A DNA stretch of 21,406 bases from Lachnospiraceae bacterium. Lineage in GTDB: Bacteria; Bacillota; Clostridia; Lachnospirales; Lachnospiraceae. Where the stretch lies: positions 1 to 21,406 of the forward strand of contig JAFOIS010000009.1 of NCBI GenBank assembly GCA_017420605.1, read 5' to 3'. Below, in pieces: positions 1 to 6,534 of the stretch (the stretch's first letter is position 1; each line of letters opens with the position of its first letter). The position numbers and the translations under genes are program-made. The notes beneath the pieces are model-generated. The model was not told the origin of the DNA and ran no database searches. It was given only the letters and a program-made list of their open reading frames with translations.

Positions 1-777
1 CACATCGAACGCCGCATGGCCGAACTGGAAAAAGAACTGAAGTCGATCGAAAAAGAACGGATGACCCAGCGCGATAAGCGTCTTTCGAGCGCCCTTCCCA
101 AAGTCGTGCTCGTCGGCTACACGAACGCCGGCAAATCGACGCTCATGAACCGGCTCCTCGAAGAAAACGACCGGCCGGCGGAAGAGAAAAAGGTCCTGGA
201 AAAGGACGCCCTGTTCGCGACGCTCGACACGACCGTCCGCCGCATCGCGCCGAGAGGCATGCGGCCGTTCCTTCTCACCGACACGGTCGGGTTTATCGAC
301 GAGCTGCCGCATTCCCTGGTCAAGGCCTTCCGCTCGACGCTCGAAGAAGTGAAATACGCCGACCTGCTGCTCATGGTCGTGGACATTTCCGATCCCGGAC
401 ACGAAGCGCACATCGACGTTACCGCGGAAACGCTGAAGGAGATCGGCGCGGGGACGATCCCGCGCATTACCGTCTACAATAAAACGGACCGCCGGGACGA
501 TCTGCCGTTTGCGCTGCCGGCCGTCCACGGCGACGCCGTCTACCTGTCCGCTGCTTCCGGCTCCGGGATCGGCCTGCTTCTTGACAAGATCACGGAAAAA
601 CTCGAAGAAGAGAGGGAAGACGTGCCGCTCCTTCTGCCTTATGCCCGCGGGGATCTGCTCTCGCGCCTTAAGGAGAACGGAGACCTTCGGTCCGCGGAGT
701 ACCGCGAAGACGGCGTCTACGCAATCGCAAACCTCGGAGAACGCGAGCGGGCGGAACTGCGCGCCTTCCGGCTGTAA
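1..777 (+). CDS. hflX: GTPase HflX (5' end outside the window)
   Basis: HflX is a GTPase that binds the 50S ribosomal subunit and is known for splitting or rescuing stalled ribosomes. The reading frame is open to base 1, so the N-terminal nucleotide-binding domain is missing. About 258 codons remain of a family that is usually a little over 400. Counting from the first visible Met (base 16), a charged helical linker comes first, then the G1 loop GYTNAGKST (34-42), the G3 motif DTVGF (89-93) and the G4 motif NKTD (155-158). An SAASG element follows as the likely G5. The Thr-rich switch segment (LDTTVRR) lies between G1 and G3. The C-terminal tail after the G domain is the short one typical of the family. 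The stop is TAA at 775-777. The next gene starts 21 bases on, so the two are probably co-transcribed. Identification is secure from the motif order. Confidence 0.95.
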   Translation, partial: HIERRMAELEKELKSIEKERMTQRDKRLSSALPKVVLVGYTNAGKSTLMNRLLEENDRPAEEKKVLEKDALFATLDTTVRRIAPRGMRPFLLTDTVGFIDELPHSLVKAFRSTLEEVKYADLLLMVVDISDPGHEAHIDVTAETLKEIGAGTIPRITVYNKTDRRDDLPFALPAVHGDAVYLSAASGSGIGLLLDKITEKLEEEREDVPLLLPYARGDLLSRLKENGDLRSAEYREDGVYAIANLGERERAELRAFRL

Positions 778-798
778 AAAGAAAGGAGTCCTGCCGTT

Positions 799-1704
799 AT
801 GCTTCTGTCTGTTGAGAACATGATCATCCGCCGGAGGATCGGGGACAAGGCCGCCGTCGATCTTTTAAAGGAAGCCGGCTTTACCGGGATCGACTACTCC
901 CTCTGCGGAATGGAGGACTGGGATGCGGTCGCCGGAAGTAAAAACGCGCTTTCCTATGCGGAGGATCTGCGCCGGTACGCCGAAGACCGCGGCATCGTTT
1001 TCTCCCAGTCGCACGCGCCGTTCACGTTCAAGTACGGCATGGAAATGTCCGTCGAAAATCCGCATATCCGCCATATCATTCAGGCCATGGAATTTGCTTC
1101 GCACCTCGGCTGCCCGATGATCGTCGTGCACGGGATCCTCGTGCCGGAAGGAGAGGACGTCTTCGCCTATAACCTCGACTATTATCAGAGACTCCTTCCG
1201 TACGCGGAAAAATACGGGATCCTGATCGCCGTTGAGAACCTGACCGGCCGCTCCGGACGGTACACGCCGCCCACCCCGCGCCTTTTCGGTTCGCCGGAAG
1301 CCTTCTGCCATATCCAGGACCTTCTTGACAGCCCCCGGATCTGCGGCTGCCTGGACCTCGGCCATGCCAATATGACGTTCCACGACGTCCCCGGCTTCAT
1401 CCGCGGCTCCAAAGGCCATTTCCGCTACGTGCACATCCACGACAACGACGGCCTGCAGGATCTGCACGAGCTGCCGGTGCTGAACGAGAGCGACGATCTC
1501 ATTATCCACTGGGACGAAGCCCTCGCCGCCCTCCGGGAGGTCGGCTACGACGGCGCCATGAATCTCGAACTGGTGCGCTATATGAAACGGTTCCCGACGG
1601 AGCACCTGCCCTGCGCCATGCGCCTTGCCGCGCTGACCGGACAGATGATGATCGAGGAGTTCACCAATCCCCGTCCGGGGCGGTTCGGGAAGAAGATCCG
1701 CTGA
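799..1704 (+). CDS. Sugar phosphate isomerase/epimerase-like TIM-barrel protein
   Basis: A 301-residue protein of the xylose isomerase-like / AP endonuclease family 2 TIM barrel, which includes sugar and inosose epimerases, isomerases and dehydratases. The substrate cannot be told from sequence. Candidate metal and substrate residues sit at the ends of barrel strands: SHAP (His72), VVHG (His111), VENL (Glu146), LDLGH (Asp186, His189), HIHDN (His212, His214) and NLEL (Glu257). This is the usual Glu-Asp-His-Glu set for a divalent metal. There is no signal peptide or membrane segment, so it is cytoplasmic. The ATG follows an AAAGGAG ribosome site at suitable spacing. It lies 21 bases after hflX and is followed by a hairpin terminator. 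An AP endonuclease is less likely, because the protein lacks the extra conserved Zn ligands I would expect. The fold call is firm; the function is unassigned. Confidence 0.85.
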   Translation: MLLSVENMIIRRRIGDKAAVDLLKEAGFTGIDYSLCGMEDWDAVAGSKNALSYAEDLRRYAEDRGIVFSQSHAPFTFKYGMEMSVENPHIRHIIQAMEFASHLGCPMIVVHGILVPEGEDVFAYNLDYYQRLLPYAEKYGILIAVENLTGRSGRYTPPTPRLFGSPEAFCHIQDLLDSPRICGCLDLGHANMTFHDVPGFIRGSKGHFRYVHIHDNDGLQDLHELPVLNESDDLIIHWDEALAALREVGYDGAMNLELVRYMKRFPTEHLPCAMRLAALTGQMMIEEFTNPRPGRFGKKIR

Positions 1705-1713
1705 GCACACAGG

Positions 1714-1737
1714 AAAAAGGAGGGCGGCGCCCTCCTT
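1714..1737. terminator. Bidirectional hairpin terminator between convergent genes
   Basis: A perfect 9-bp stem (1717-1725 with 1729-1737) closes a 3-base GGC loop. An A-run on the left gives a U-run on the minus strand, so the hairpin best fits termination of the amidohydrolase operon. The plus-strand side has only a mixed pyrimidine tail. It sits between two converging transcription units and could serve both. Confidence 0.8.
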
Positions 1738-1787
1738 ATCTGTACCCTTCCTTTCTGCCCGGCCGCACTGTGCGCTCCGGCCTTTCC

Positions 1788-2840
1788 TCAGACAAGCCTT
1801 AGGAGCTTGGCCGCATTCCCGTAGAATACCTTTTCGACGTCGCCTTTCGTCAGGCCGCATTTCTCCGCGGCACGGCGGAACGCGTCGATCTCGTAATAGG
1901 TAAAGTACGTAAGCTTCTCCGCCTCCGGCCCTTCGATCTCCCGCATGTGCGGATCCGTCTCCACACCCTTGTACTGGCCTTTCCGCACAAGGTTGATATA
2001 CGTCCCGTTCTCGGTCGTGCGGCCCATGCGCATCCTGGAGATCGGAGAGTCCGTTCCGAAAAGGATCCGATCCGGACCTGCTGCGCGGATGAGCTGCTCC
2101 ATCACATGGCTGTTGCAGTTCGCGCTGAAGTCATAATAGAGATCCGGCACTTCGGACAGCCTCTCAAAGGCGTCGCCGACGTCCTCGTCGCAGTACGCGC
2201 GCCCGATGTGCGCGATGATCGTTTTGATATGCGGATACTCTTTGCCGATCATGATCATTTCCGCAAGGTTCACCGGATCGCCCAGCCTCCCCGGCCGCGG
2301 GATGTGCAGCATAAGGATCCAGCCGTTCCGATCGAGGACTTCCAGCTGATGGTGCGGGATGAAATCGAGGATCCGGATCTCCGCGGACGGAATGTAGGCG
2401 GGCGAGAAATTGAGGTAGACCTTCGCGCCCTTCGCGCCGCTCTCCCGGATCCGGGTCTCGAATTCCTCCGCGGACAAAGTCGGCCACGTCACGTAAAGAT
2501 ACGGCCAGTTCCGCTTCTTTGCCTCCGCGATCGTATAGGCCGTGCACGCCTCCACGTCGTACGCGAGGCTCACCTTGCCGAAGACGAGCGGCGTCACGGT
2601 CTTGTCCGGGAAGAGGCACCGGTAATTTTCCTCGAGATCCTCCGCCGAATTCTCCTCACAGGCGAGCCGCGGCCAGAGCGCGCCGCGGTTCGTGAAATAG
2701 ACCTGATCGCCCAGATAATGCGTTTTCAGGTGCAGATGCGTATGGATATCAATGATCTTCTCCGGCAGGAAATCCCGGAGTTTTTCTTCATAAAAAGCAG
2801 CGTCGACCGGCTCGATCGGGCTTACCGCACACCTGTCCAT
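1788..2840 (-). CDS. Amidohydrolase family protein (Amidohydrolase_2 type)
   Basis: A 350-residue metal-dependent hydrolase or decarboxylase of the amidohydrolase TIM-barrel superfamily. The first strand carries the metal pair in DIHTHLH (His33, His35). Further ligands are MLHI (His179), AHIGRAY (His211) and the closing Asp in LFGTDSP (Asp264). This H-x-H ... H ... H ... D order is the family signature. No signal peptide or membrane helix is seen, so it is cytoplasmic. The ATG is preceded by GGGAGG about 8 bases upstream. It lies 40 bases downstream of the M20 peptidase gene in the same direction and is probably co-transcribed with it. That pairing suggests hydrolysis of an amide- or peptide-like small molecule, but the substrate is unknown. 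The C-terminus ends just before a shared terminator hairpin. Confidence 0.85.
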   Translation of the reverse strand: MDRCAVSPIEPVDAAFYEEKLRDFLPEKIIDIHTHLHLKTHYLGDQVYFTNRGALWPRLACEENSAEDLEENYRCLFPDKTVTPLVFGKVSLAYDVEACTAYTIAEAKKRNWPYLYVTWPTLSAEEFETRIRESGAKGAKVYLNFSPAYIPSAEIRILDFIPHHQLEVLDRNGWILMLHIPRPGRLGDPVNLAEMIMIGKEYPHIKTIIAHIGRAYCDEDVGDAFERLSEVPDLYYDFSANCNSHVMEQLIRAAGPDRILFGTDSPISRMRMGRTTENGTYINLVRKGQYKGVETDPHMREIEGPEAEKLTYFTYYEIDAFRRAAEKCGLTKGDVEKVFYGNAAKLLRLV

Positions 2841-2880
2841 CCTGTTTCCTCCCTGTCACGCGGCGCTCTGCCGGCTCTTC

Positions 2881-4152
2881 TTAATACAGGTCTCCGTAAT
2901 TCATCAGGAACTCGCCGAGGATCTCCGCAAATACCGTGAAGTTCTCGCATTCGATAAATTCGTCCGGCTGATGCGCGCCGCCGTATTCGCCGAATTCGCG
3001 TCCGCCGCCGAAGCTGAGCGCCCGCGGCGAAGCCCAGTTGACGTAGATCGGATGATCGGAAAGGCACATGGCGATCCCGTCCTGATCCTCGCCGGTCACC
3101 TTCTTGACCGAACGCTTGAGCAGCTCCATCGTCGGGTTATCGTACGCGGCTTCCGCAAACCGGAAGAACCTTGTCGTTATCTCGAACCCTTCAAAGACCA
3201 TTCCGAGAGGCTCCAGTTTTTCGCTAAGCTCCTTCGCCATCTCATCCAGTTCCCGGTAGATCTCTTCTTCGGTCCTGCTGGTATAGAAGCAGATGCCCAC
3301 CTGCGTCCGGTTGAGGGAAAGATCGGCGCCGACCCGGATGCTCTGGAAGCGGACGGCCGTATCCGGGATAATGCTGTTCGCAAAACGCGGATACTGCATA
3401 AGCTCGTCATGTCTGCGCTGCCGGAATTTGTCGATCACTTCCCGGTAGACCGCGATGCCGTCGAGAAGGACTTCGCAGTTGTCGACCGGTTCTTTCGTCG
3501 CGATCGTGGCCTTCATGCAGCCGCCCCCGGCACCGGAAGCGACGATCTGCCGGTCCTTGCAGTCCAGATTCAGTACGTCGTCGACCGGGTATTTCAGGCA
3601 CGCCGCAAGCGAACCGTTACCGCCGCCTTTTTCCTCGTCGCAGTAAGCTGTGAAGATAAAGTCAAACGGCAGCACGATCCCTTCGTCGCGGAGAAGCTGC
3701 ATAAGATGCCATACCGCCGCGATCCCGTATTTATCGTCGCACGCGCCGCGTCCCCAGACCCTTCCGTCGCGGACCTCTCCGCCGAGCGGATCCACCGTCC
3801 AGGTCGAAAGCTCGCCGATGGTCTCGGTGTCGAGGTGCGCCGCCATCATGAGCCGTTTTGAATGATCCGATCCCGGAAGGATGGCCGTCATGTTGAAGCG
3901 GTTCTCCAGCCCCCGCCCCGGATAATAATCCGGATGTTCCGTGATTCCCTCGATCTCGAGCGGCGAATAGACTTCCGTTTTGCAGCCGAGGGCGCCGAAC
4001 GCCTCTCCGAGGAAATAGGCGATCTCTTTTTCATTCCCGGTCGCGCCGAAGTTTTCGGAGTTGATCCGGATAAGGTCTCCCAGTTTCCGGAAGAGCTCGT
4101 CATTGCGTTCCCTGATCTCCTTTACGAAGCGTTCCTTTTTTGCGTTTTCCAT
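2881..4152 (-). CDS. M20 family metallopeptidase (dipeptidase/deacylase-like)
   Basis: A 423-residue zinc-dependent M20 hydrolase, a family of aminoacyl dipeptidases, carboxypeptidases and N-acyl amino acid deacylases. Numbering from the chosen start, the dinuclear metal site is complete: AAHLDTE (His106, Asp108), GRGACDDK (Asp139 bridging), the CDEEKGG motif (Glu173 catalytic, Glu174), NLDCKD (Asp197) and EYGGAHQPDE (His394). Residues 200-330 form the lid or dimerisation insert. The start at 4152 (MENAKK) has AGGAG nine bases upstream and matches the usual N-terminal helix. An in-frame ATG at 4227 would add 25 residues and also has a GGAGGG sequence at wider spacing, so the longer form is not excluded. 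No signal peptide is present. It appears to be the first gene of a unit with the downstream amidohydrolase and is separated from the tRNA upstream by a terminator. Confidence 0.88.
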   Translation of the reverse strand: MENAKKERFVKEIRERNDELFRKLGDLIRINSENFGATGNEKEIAYFLGEAFGALGCKTEVYSPLEIEGITEHPDYYPGRGLENRFNMTAILPGSDHSKRLMMAAHLDTETIGELSTWTVDPLGGEVRDGRVWGRGACDDKYGIAAVWHLMQLLRDEGIVLPFDFIFTAYCDEEKGGGNGSLAACLKYPVDDVLNLDCKDRQIVASGAGGGCMKATIATKEPVDNCEVLLDGIAVYREVIDKFRQRRHDELMQYPRFANSIIPDTAVRFQSIRVGADLSLNRTQVGICFYTSRTEEEIYRELDEMAKELSEKLEPLGMVFEGFEITTRFFRFAEAAYDNPTMELLKRSVKKVTGEDQDGIAMCLSDHPIYVNWASPRALSFGGGREFGEYGGAHQPDEFIECENFTVFAEILGEFLMNYGDLY

Positions 4153-4232
4153 CCCGTATTTCTCCTGTTTCCGCGTATCTGCGGCATCTTTATGCCCCAG
4201 CCGTTTGCAGGCCGCGGCCGCTTCCATTTTAT

Positions 4233-4238
4233 TTTATA
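4233..4238 (-). promoter_or_regulatory. Possible -10 element for the M20/amidohydrolase unit
   Basis: TATAAA on the minus strand lies 81 bases before the chosen M20 start and just after the tRNA terminator, where a new promoter is needed. No good -35 hexamer sits 16-18 bases further upstream, so this is a weak call. Confidence 0.3.
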
Positions 4239-4264
4239 CCCTCCGGCAGCCGTGTTCCACACCT

Positions 4265-4300
4265 GAAAACAAAAAAACACCGATATCCGCAGATATCGGT
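4265..4300 (-). terminator. Rho-independent terminator of tRNA-Lys
   Basis: On the minus strand an 8-bp perfect stem (ACCGATAT with ATATCGGT, 4279-4286 with 4293-4300) closes a 6-base loop. It is followed by G and seven T residues (4271-4277). It starts seven bases after the tRNA 3' end, so the tRNA is a single-gene transcript. Confidence 0.92.
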
Positions 4301-4307
4301 GCCTTCG

Positions 4308-4380
4308 TGCGTCTCCGGGGGCTCGAACCCCGCACACCCTGATTAAGAGTCAGGTGCTCTACCAAATGAGCTAGAGACGC
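4308..4380 (-). tRNA. tRNA-Lys, anticodon CTT
   Basis: The minus strand folds into a complete 73-base cloverleaf. The acceptor stem is GCGTCTC with GAGACGC and discriminator A. The D arm is GCTC/GAGC, the anticodon stem is CCTGA/TCAGG around loop CTCTTAA (anticodon CTT, reading AAG), and the T arm is CGGGG/CCCCG around TTCGAGC. The variable loop is 5 bases. CCA is not encoded, so it must be added after transcription. A consensus promoter and a terminator flank the gene. Confidence 0.96.
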
Positions 4381-4452
4381 GTTTCCCGTGCCTTCGCTTC
4401 GAGGGAGCGCTCCGGCGCAATTCCATTACCCTCTCCGCTGAAGACGAAGACT

Positions 4453-4481
4453 ATTATATGCAACCTTTATGTAAATTGCAA
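4453..4481 (-). promoter_or_regulatory. Sigma-70/SigA-type promoter of tRNA-Lys
   Basis: On the minus strand TTGCAA (4476-4481) and a perfect TATAAT (4453-4458) are separated by 17 bases. Transcription would start near 4446, giving a leader of about 65 bases before the mature tRNA 5' end at 4380. The leader must be removed by processing. Confidence 0.88.
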
Positions 4482-4504
4482 GCACTTTTTTCAATATTTT
4501 TACC

Positions 4505-4554
4505 GCCCGGCAGGCGGTTCCTTAGGGGCTGTCCCTTTCTTCCGCCCGCCGGGC
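4505..4554. repeat. 13-bp inverted repeat at the 3' end of the NagB-like operon
   Basis: The arms at 4505-4517 and 4542-4554 match at 12 of 13 positions. In minus-strand RNA the odd pair is a G:U wobble, so the stem is continuous. The 24-base loop contains a second small hairpin (AGGG at 4524-4527 with CCCT at 4533-4536). It lies 10 bases after the NagB-like stop codon, where a terminator is expected. No U-run follows on the minus strand (the next bases are GGTAAAAAT), so it may act as a 3' stabilising stem rather than an intrinsic terminator. Confidence 0.6.
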
Positions 4555-4564
4555 TGTATCTTTC

Positions 4565-5494
4565 TTACAGGGCGATCCCGTCCAGCGGTCCGATCGGGCG
4601 CGCCATTTCCTCACTGACGTAGATCGTGCCCTTCGTCAGCTGGAAGATCGAAGCGGGAACTTCCTTGCAGACCGGTCCGTAGAGCTGCAGGCGGGAGATC
4701 ATCCGCTCCCATGCGGAATAGCCGCCGGTGCTCTGCAGATCGTGCCGTTCCAGATGGTCCCGGGCGTGGATCACGTCCCAGGGGCCGATGGAGACGGAAT
4801 AGGAAGGCGTATGCCATAGCGCCGACTTGCCGCCGGAGTTCTGGATGATGGTCAGGCGGTGGTTGTCCACGAGGCCCGCCTTGATCTCGAGGAACTCTTC
4901 CAGCGTATCCGCGGAGAACTTCTTCGTGCACGGATCGATGAACGCCGTATGGCCGACCCAGCCGGTCGCGGAAACGATGAGGTCCGCGCCGCCGCCGCCT
5001 TCTTCGGCGATCATATCGGAATAGCAGTGCAGGTTTTCATTCGTATAATAGTGCATCTGCTTAAGCGGCGGACGAAGGTCTTCCCGAAAGCGGAGATAAA
5101 ACTCGTTCATGAAATGACCGCCGAGAGACCGTCCCCAGGTGATCGGGGCAACGTTCCCGTCCTCGTCGGCGTATTCGTCCATGCAGAAGGCGTGGATATT
5201 GCGGCCGGAGATGTTGAAGCGGTTGCACATCTCCACGGCGGCCGTGTAGATATTCTTCCAGGAGTTCGGGAAGACGATGACCGTCTTCTTATCTTCCACG
5301 TCGGAACGGTAGATCCAGTCGAAAAGCTCGCAGGTGACGGCGCTGGACGGATGCGGCACGACGCGGACGGAGTAGCCGTTCTCGTTGGTGATATCCATCT
5401 CTTCGCGCTTGATGTTGCGGCAGTATTCCAGGACGGCCTTGTCTTTGAAGGGGATCCACTCGCTCGGTGCAAAATCAAATAAACTGCGGTTCAT
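4565..5494 (-). CDS. Divergent glucosamine-6-phosphate deaminase (NagB)-fold protein 1
   Basis: A 309-residue cytoplasmic protein related to NagB, which converts glucosamine 6-phosphate to fructose 6-phosphate and ammonia. Two NagB landmarks are visible. FCMDEYAD (Asp106-Glu107-Tyr108) keeps the catalytic Asp equivalent to E. coli Asp72. ATGWVGHTAFIDP (176-188) replaces the classical GxDGHIAFNEP. There the His is kept (His182), but the Asp141 position is Val180 and the Glu148 position is Asp187. The protein is also about 40 residues longer than typical NagB. The ATG follows AAGGAGG, and the upstream stop codon lies directly next to that ribosome site. It is the last gene after the AraC regulator and a second paralog, and these are probably one transcript. 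It may act on a different phosphosugar or isomerise without deamination. The fold is likely; the reaction is open. Confidence 0.75.
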   Translation of the reverse strand: MNRSLFDFAPSEWIPFKDKAVLEYCRNIKREEMDITNENGYSVRVVPHPSSAVTCELFDWIYRSDVEDKKTVIVFPNSWKNIYTAAVEMCNRFNISGRNIHAFCMDEYADEDGNVAPITWGRSLGGHFMNEFYLRFREDLRPPLKQMHYYTNENLHCYSDMIAEEGGGGADLIVSATGWVGHTAFIDPCTKKFSADTLEEFLEIKAGLVDNHRLTIIQNSGGKSALWHTPSYSVSIGPWDVIHARDHLERHDLQSTGGYSAWERMISRLQLYGPVCKEVPASIFQLTKGTIYVSEEMARPIGPLDGIAL

Positions 5495-5506
5495 ATCCTT
5501 CCCTCC

Positions 5507-6490
5507 TTACCCTTCTTCTTTCTGACGGATCGCTTCGAGCTGCGCTATCAGGTTCGGGGAATCCGGCGCCGAATTCGCTTCGGCCGCGACCTGCGAAGAT
5601 ACGTAGCAGATCCCTTTGTGGAGCCGCATGATGGACCCCGGAATCTTCGGGCTGAGCGGCCCGAAGAGGGCCAGCCGGATCGGGAAGGTCTGATGGGCCG
5701 GGAATCCGCCGCAGCCGACGAGATACTCGACGTCGATCCATTCTTTTGCGGCAAAGAGGTCCTTCGGTCCGACCGTGACGGCTTTCGGCGGTACATTGGC
5801 GACGTCGCCCGACGCGCCGAACATGCCGCGCATGGAATCATGCGCGATCATTTCCGGCATAGGCGTCACGAGACGGCTGCCCATCGCCGTAAATTCCGCG
5901 AGTTCTTCCGCCGGGAAGCTTTCCGGATCGATCGCGCCGATCCCGCCGGACCAGCTGAGCGCCGTGACGGCCACGTCCGCGCCGCCGAGCGCGGCGAGCT
6001 CGTCGGAATACGTCTCGACGTTGTCTTTTGTCCAGAAGTGGATCTGCTCCATCGGCATACGGAGAGATGCGTCGAGCCGTTCGTAGAAATACCGCATGAA
6101 ATGACCGGAGCGGCTGTAGGGGCTCTGCCAGGGCGCGACCTCGCCCTTTTCATTGGCATATTCATAAAGGAAGAACACGTGTACGTTGCGGCAGCTGATC
6201 TTAAACTTGTTCAGCGCCTCGGTCAGGCTGATGAAGACGGCGTTTTCGGGGCTCGGCAGGATCAGTACGAGCTTCTCGTCCTTAAGGTCGGACATGCGGA
6301 TGCGCTGCATCAGCTCCACCGCAAAGTAATTGTGGACGTCGGCGACGACCTTCAGTTCAAACTCCGGATTCTCGAAATTTCTGCCCTGCCGCGCCACAAT
6401 GCTTTCATTGACCACCCGGTCCAGGACTTCCTCGTCCCGGAAGGGCAGCCATCTTGCAGGCGCAAATCTGAACGATCTTGTGTAAGCCAT
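5507..6490 (-). CDS. Divergent NagB-fold protein 2, catalytic residues lost
   Basis: A 327-residue paralog of the neighbouring NagB-like protein. The two share the N-terminal F-APxxWxPF pattern, the RN(I/V)H(A/V)F strand and the AIDP/FIDP turn. The NagB positions that matter are gone here. FFLYEYAN has Tyr109 where the catalytic Asp should be. ALSWSGGIGAIDP (177-189) has Ser181 for the Asp, Gly183 for the His and Asp188 for the Glu. It may be a non-catalytic partner of the next gene product, a sugar-sensing protein, or an enzyme with a rebuilt site. The start has AAAGGAGGT six bases upstream. It is 44 bases downstream of the AraC regulator and 12 bases before the second paralog, so co-expression with both is likely. 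No signal peptide or transmembrane helix is seen. Confidence 0.7.
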   Translation of the reverse strand: MAYTRSFRFAPARWLPFRDEEVLDRVVNESIVARQGRNFENPEFELKVVADVHNYFAVELMQRIRMSDLKDEKLVLILPSPENAVFISLTEALNKFKISCRNVHVFFLYEYANEKGEVAPWQSPYSRSGHFMRYFYERLDASLRMPMEQIHFWTKDNVETYSDELAALGGADVAVTALSWSGGIGAIDPESFPAEELAEFTAMGSRLVTPMPEMIAHDSMRGMFGASGDVANVPPKAVTVGPKDLFAAKEWIDVEYLVGCGGFPAHQTFPIRLALFGPLSPKIPGSIMRLHKGICYVSSQVAAEANSAPDSPNLIAQLEAIRQKEEG

Positions 6491-6534
6491 CTGGTTACCT
6501 CCTTTGGTTCATTTATGCCTTCATGAGATGCAGG

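Noticed and set aside
4061..4342. Plus-strand ORFs running through the tRNA-Lys gene, with a C-terminus like LRGLEPRTP
   Set aside because: This peptide is the well-known artefact of translating the antisense of a tRNA T-arm. The cloverleaf explains the bases.
4565..5494. Calling this gene plain nagB
   Set aside because: The Asp141-equivalent is Val and the Glu148-equivalent is Asp, and the protein is longer than usual, so the classical deaminase name is not supported.
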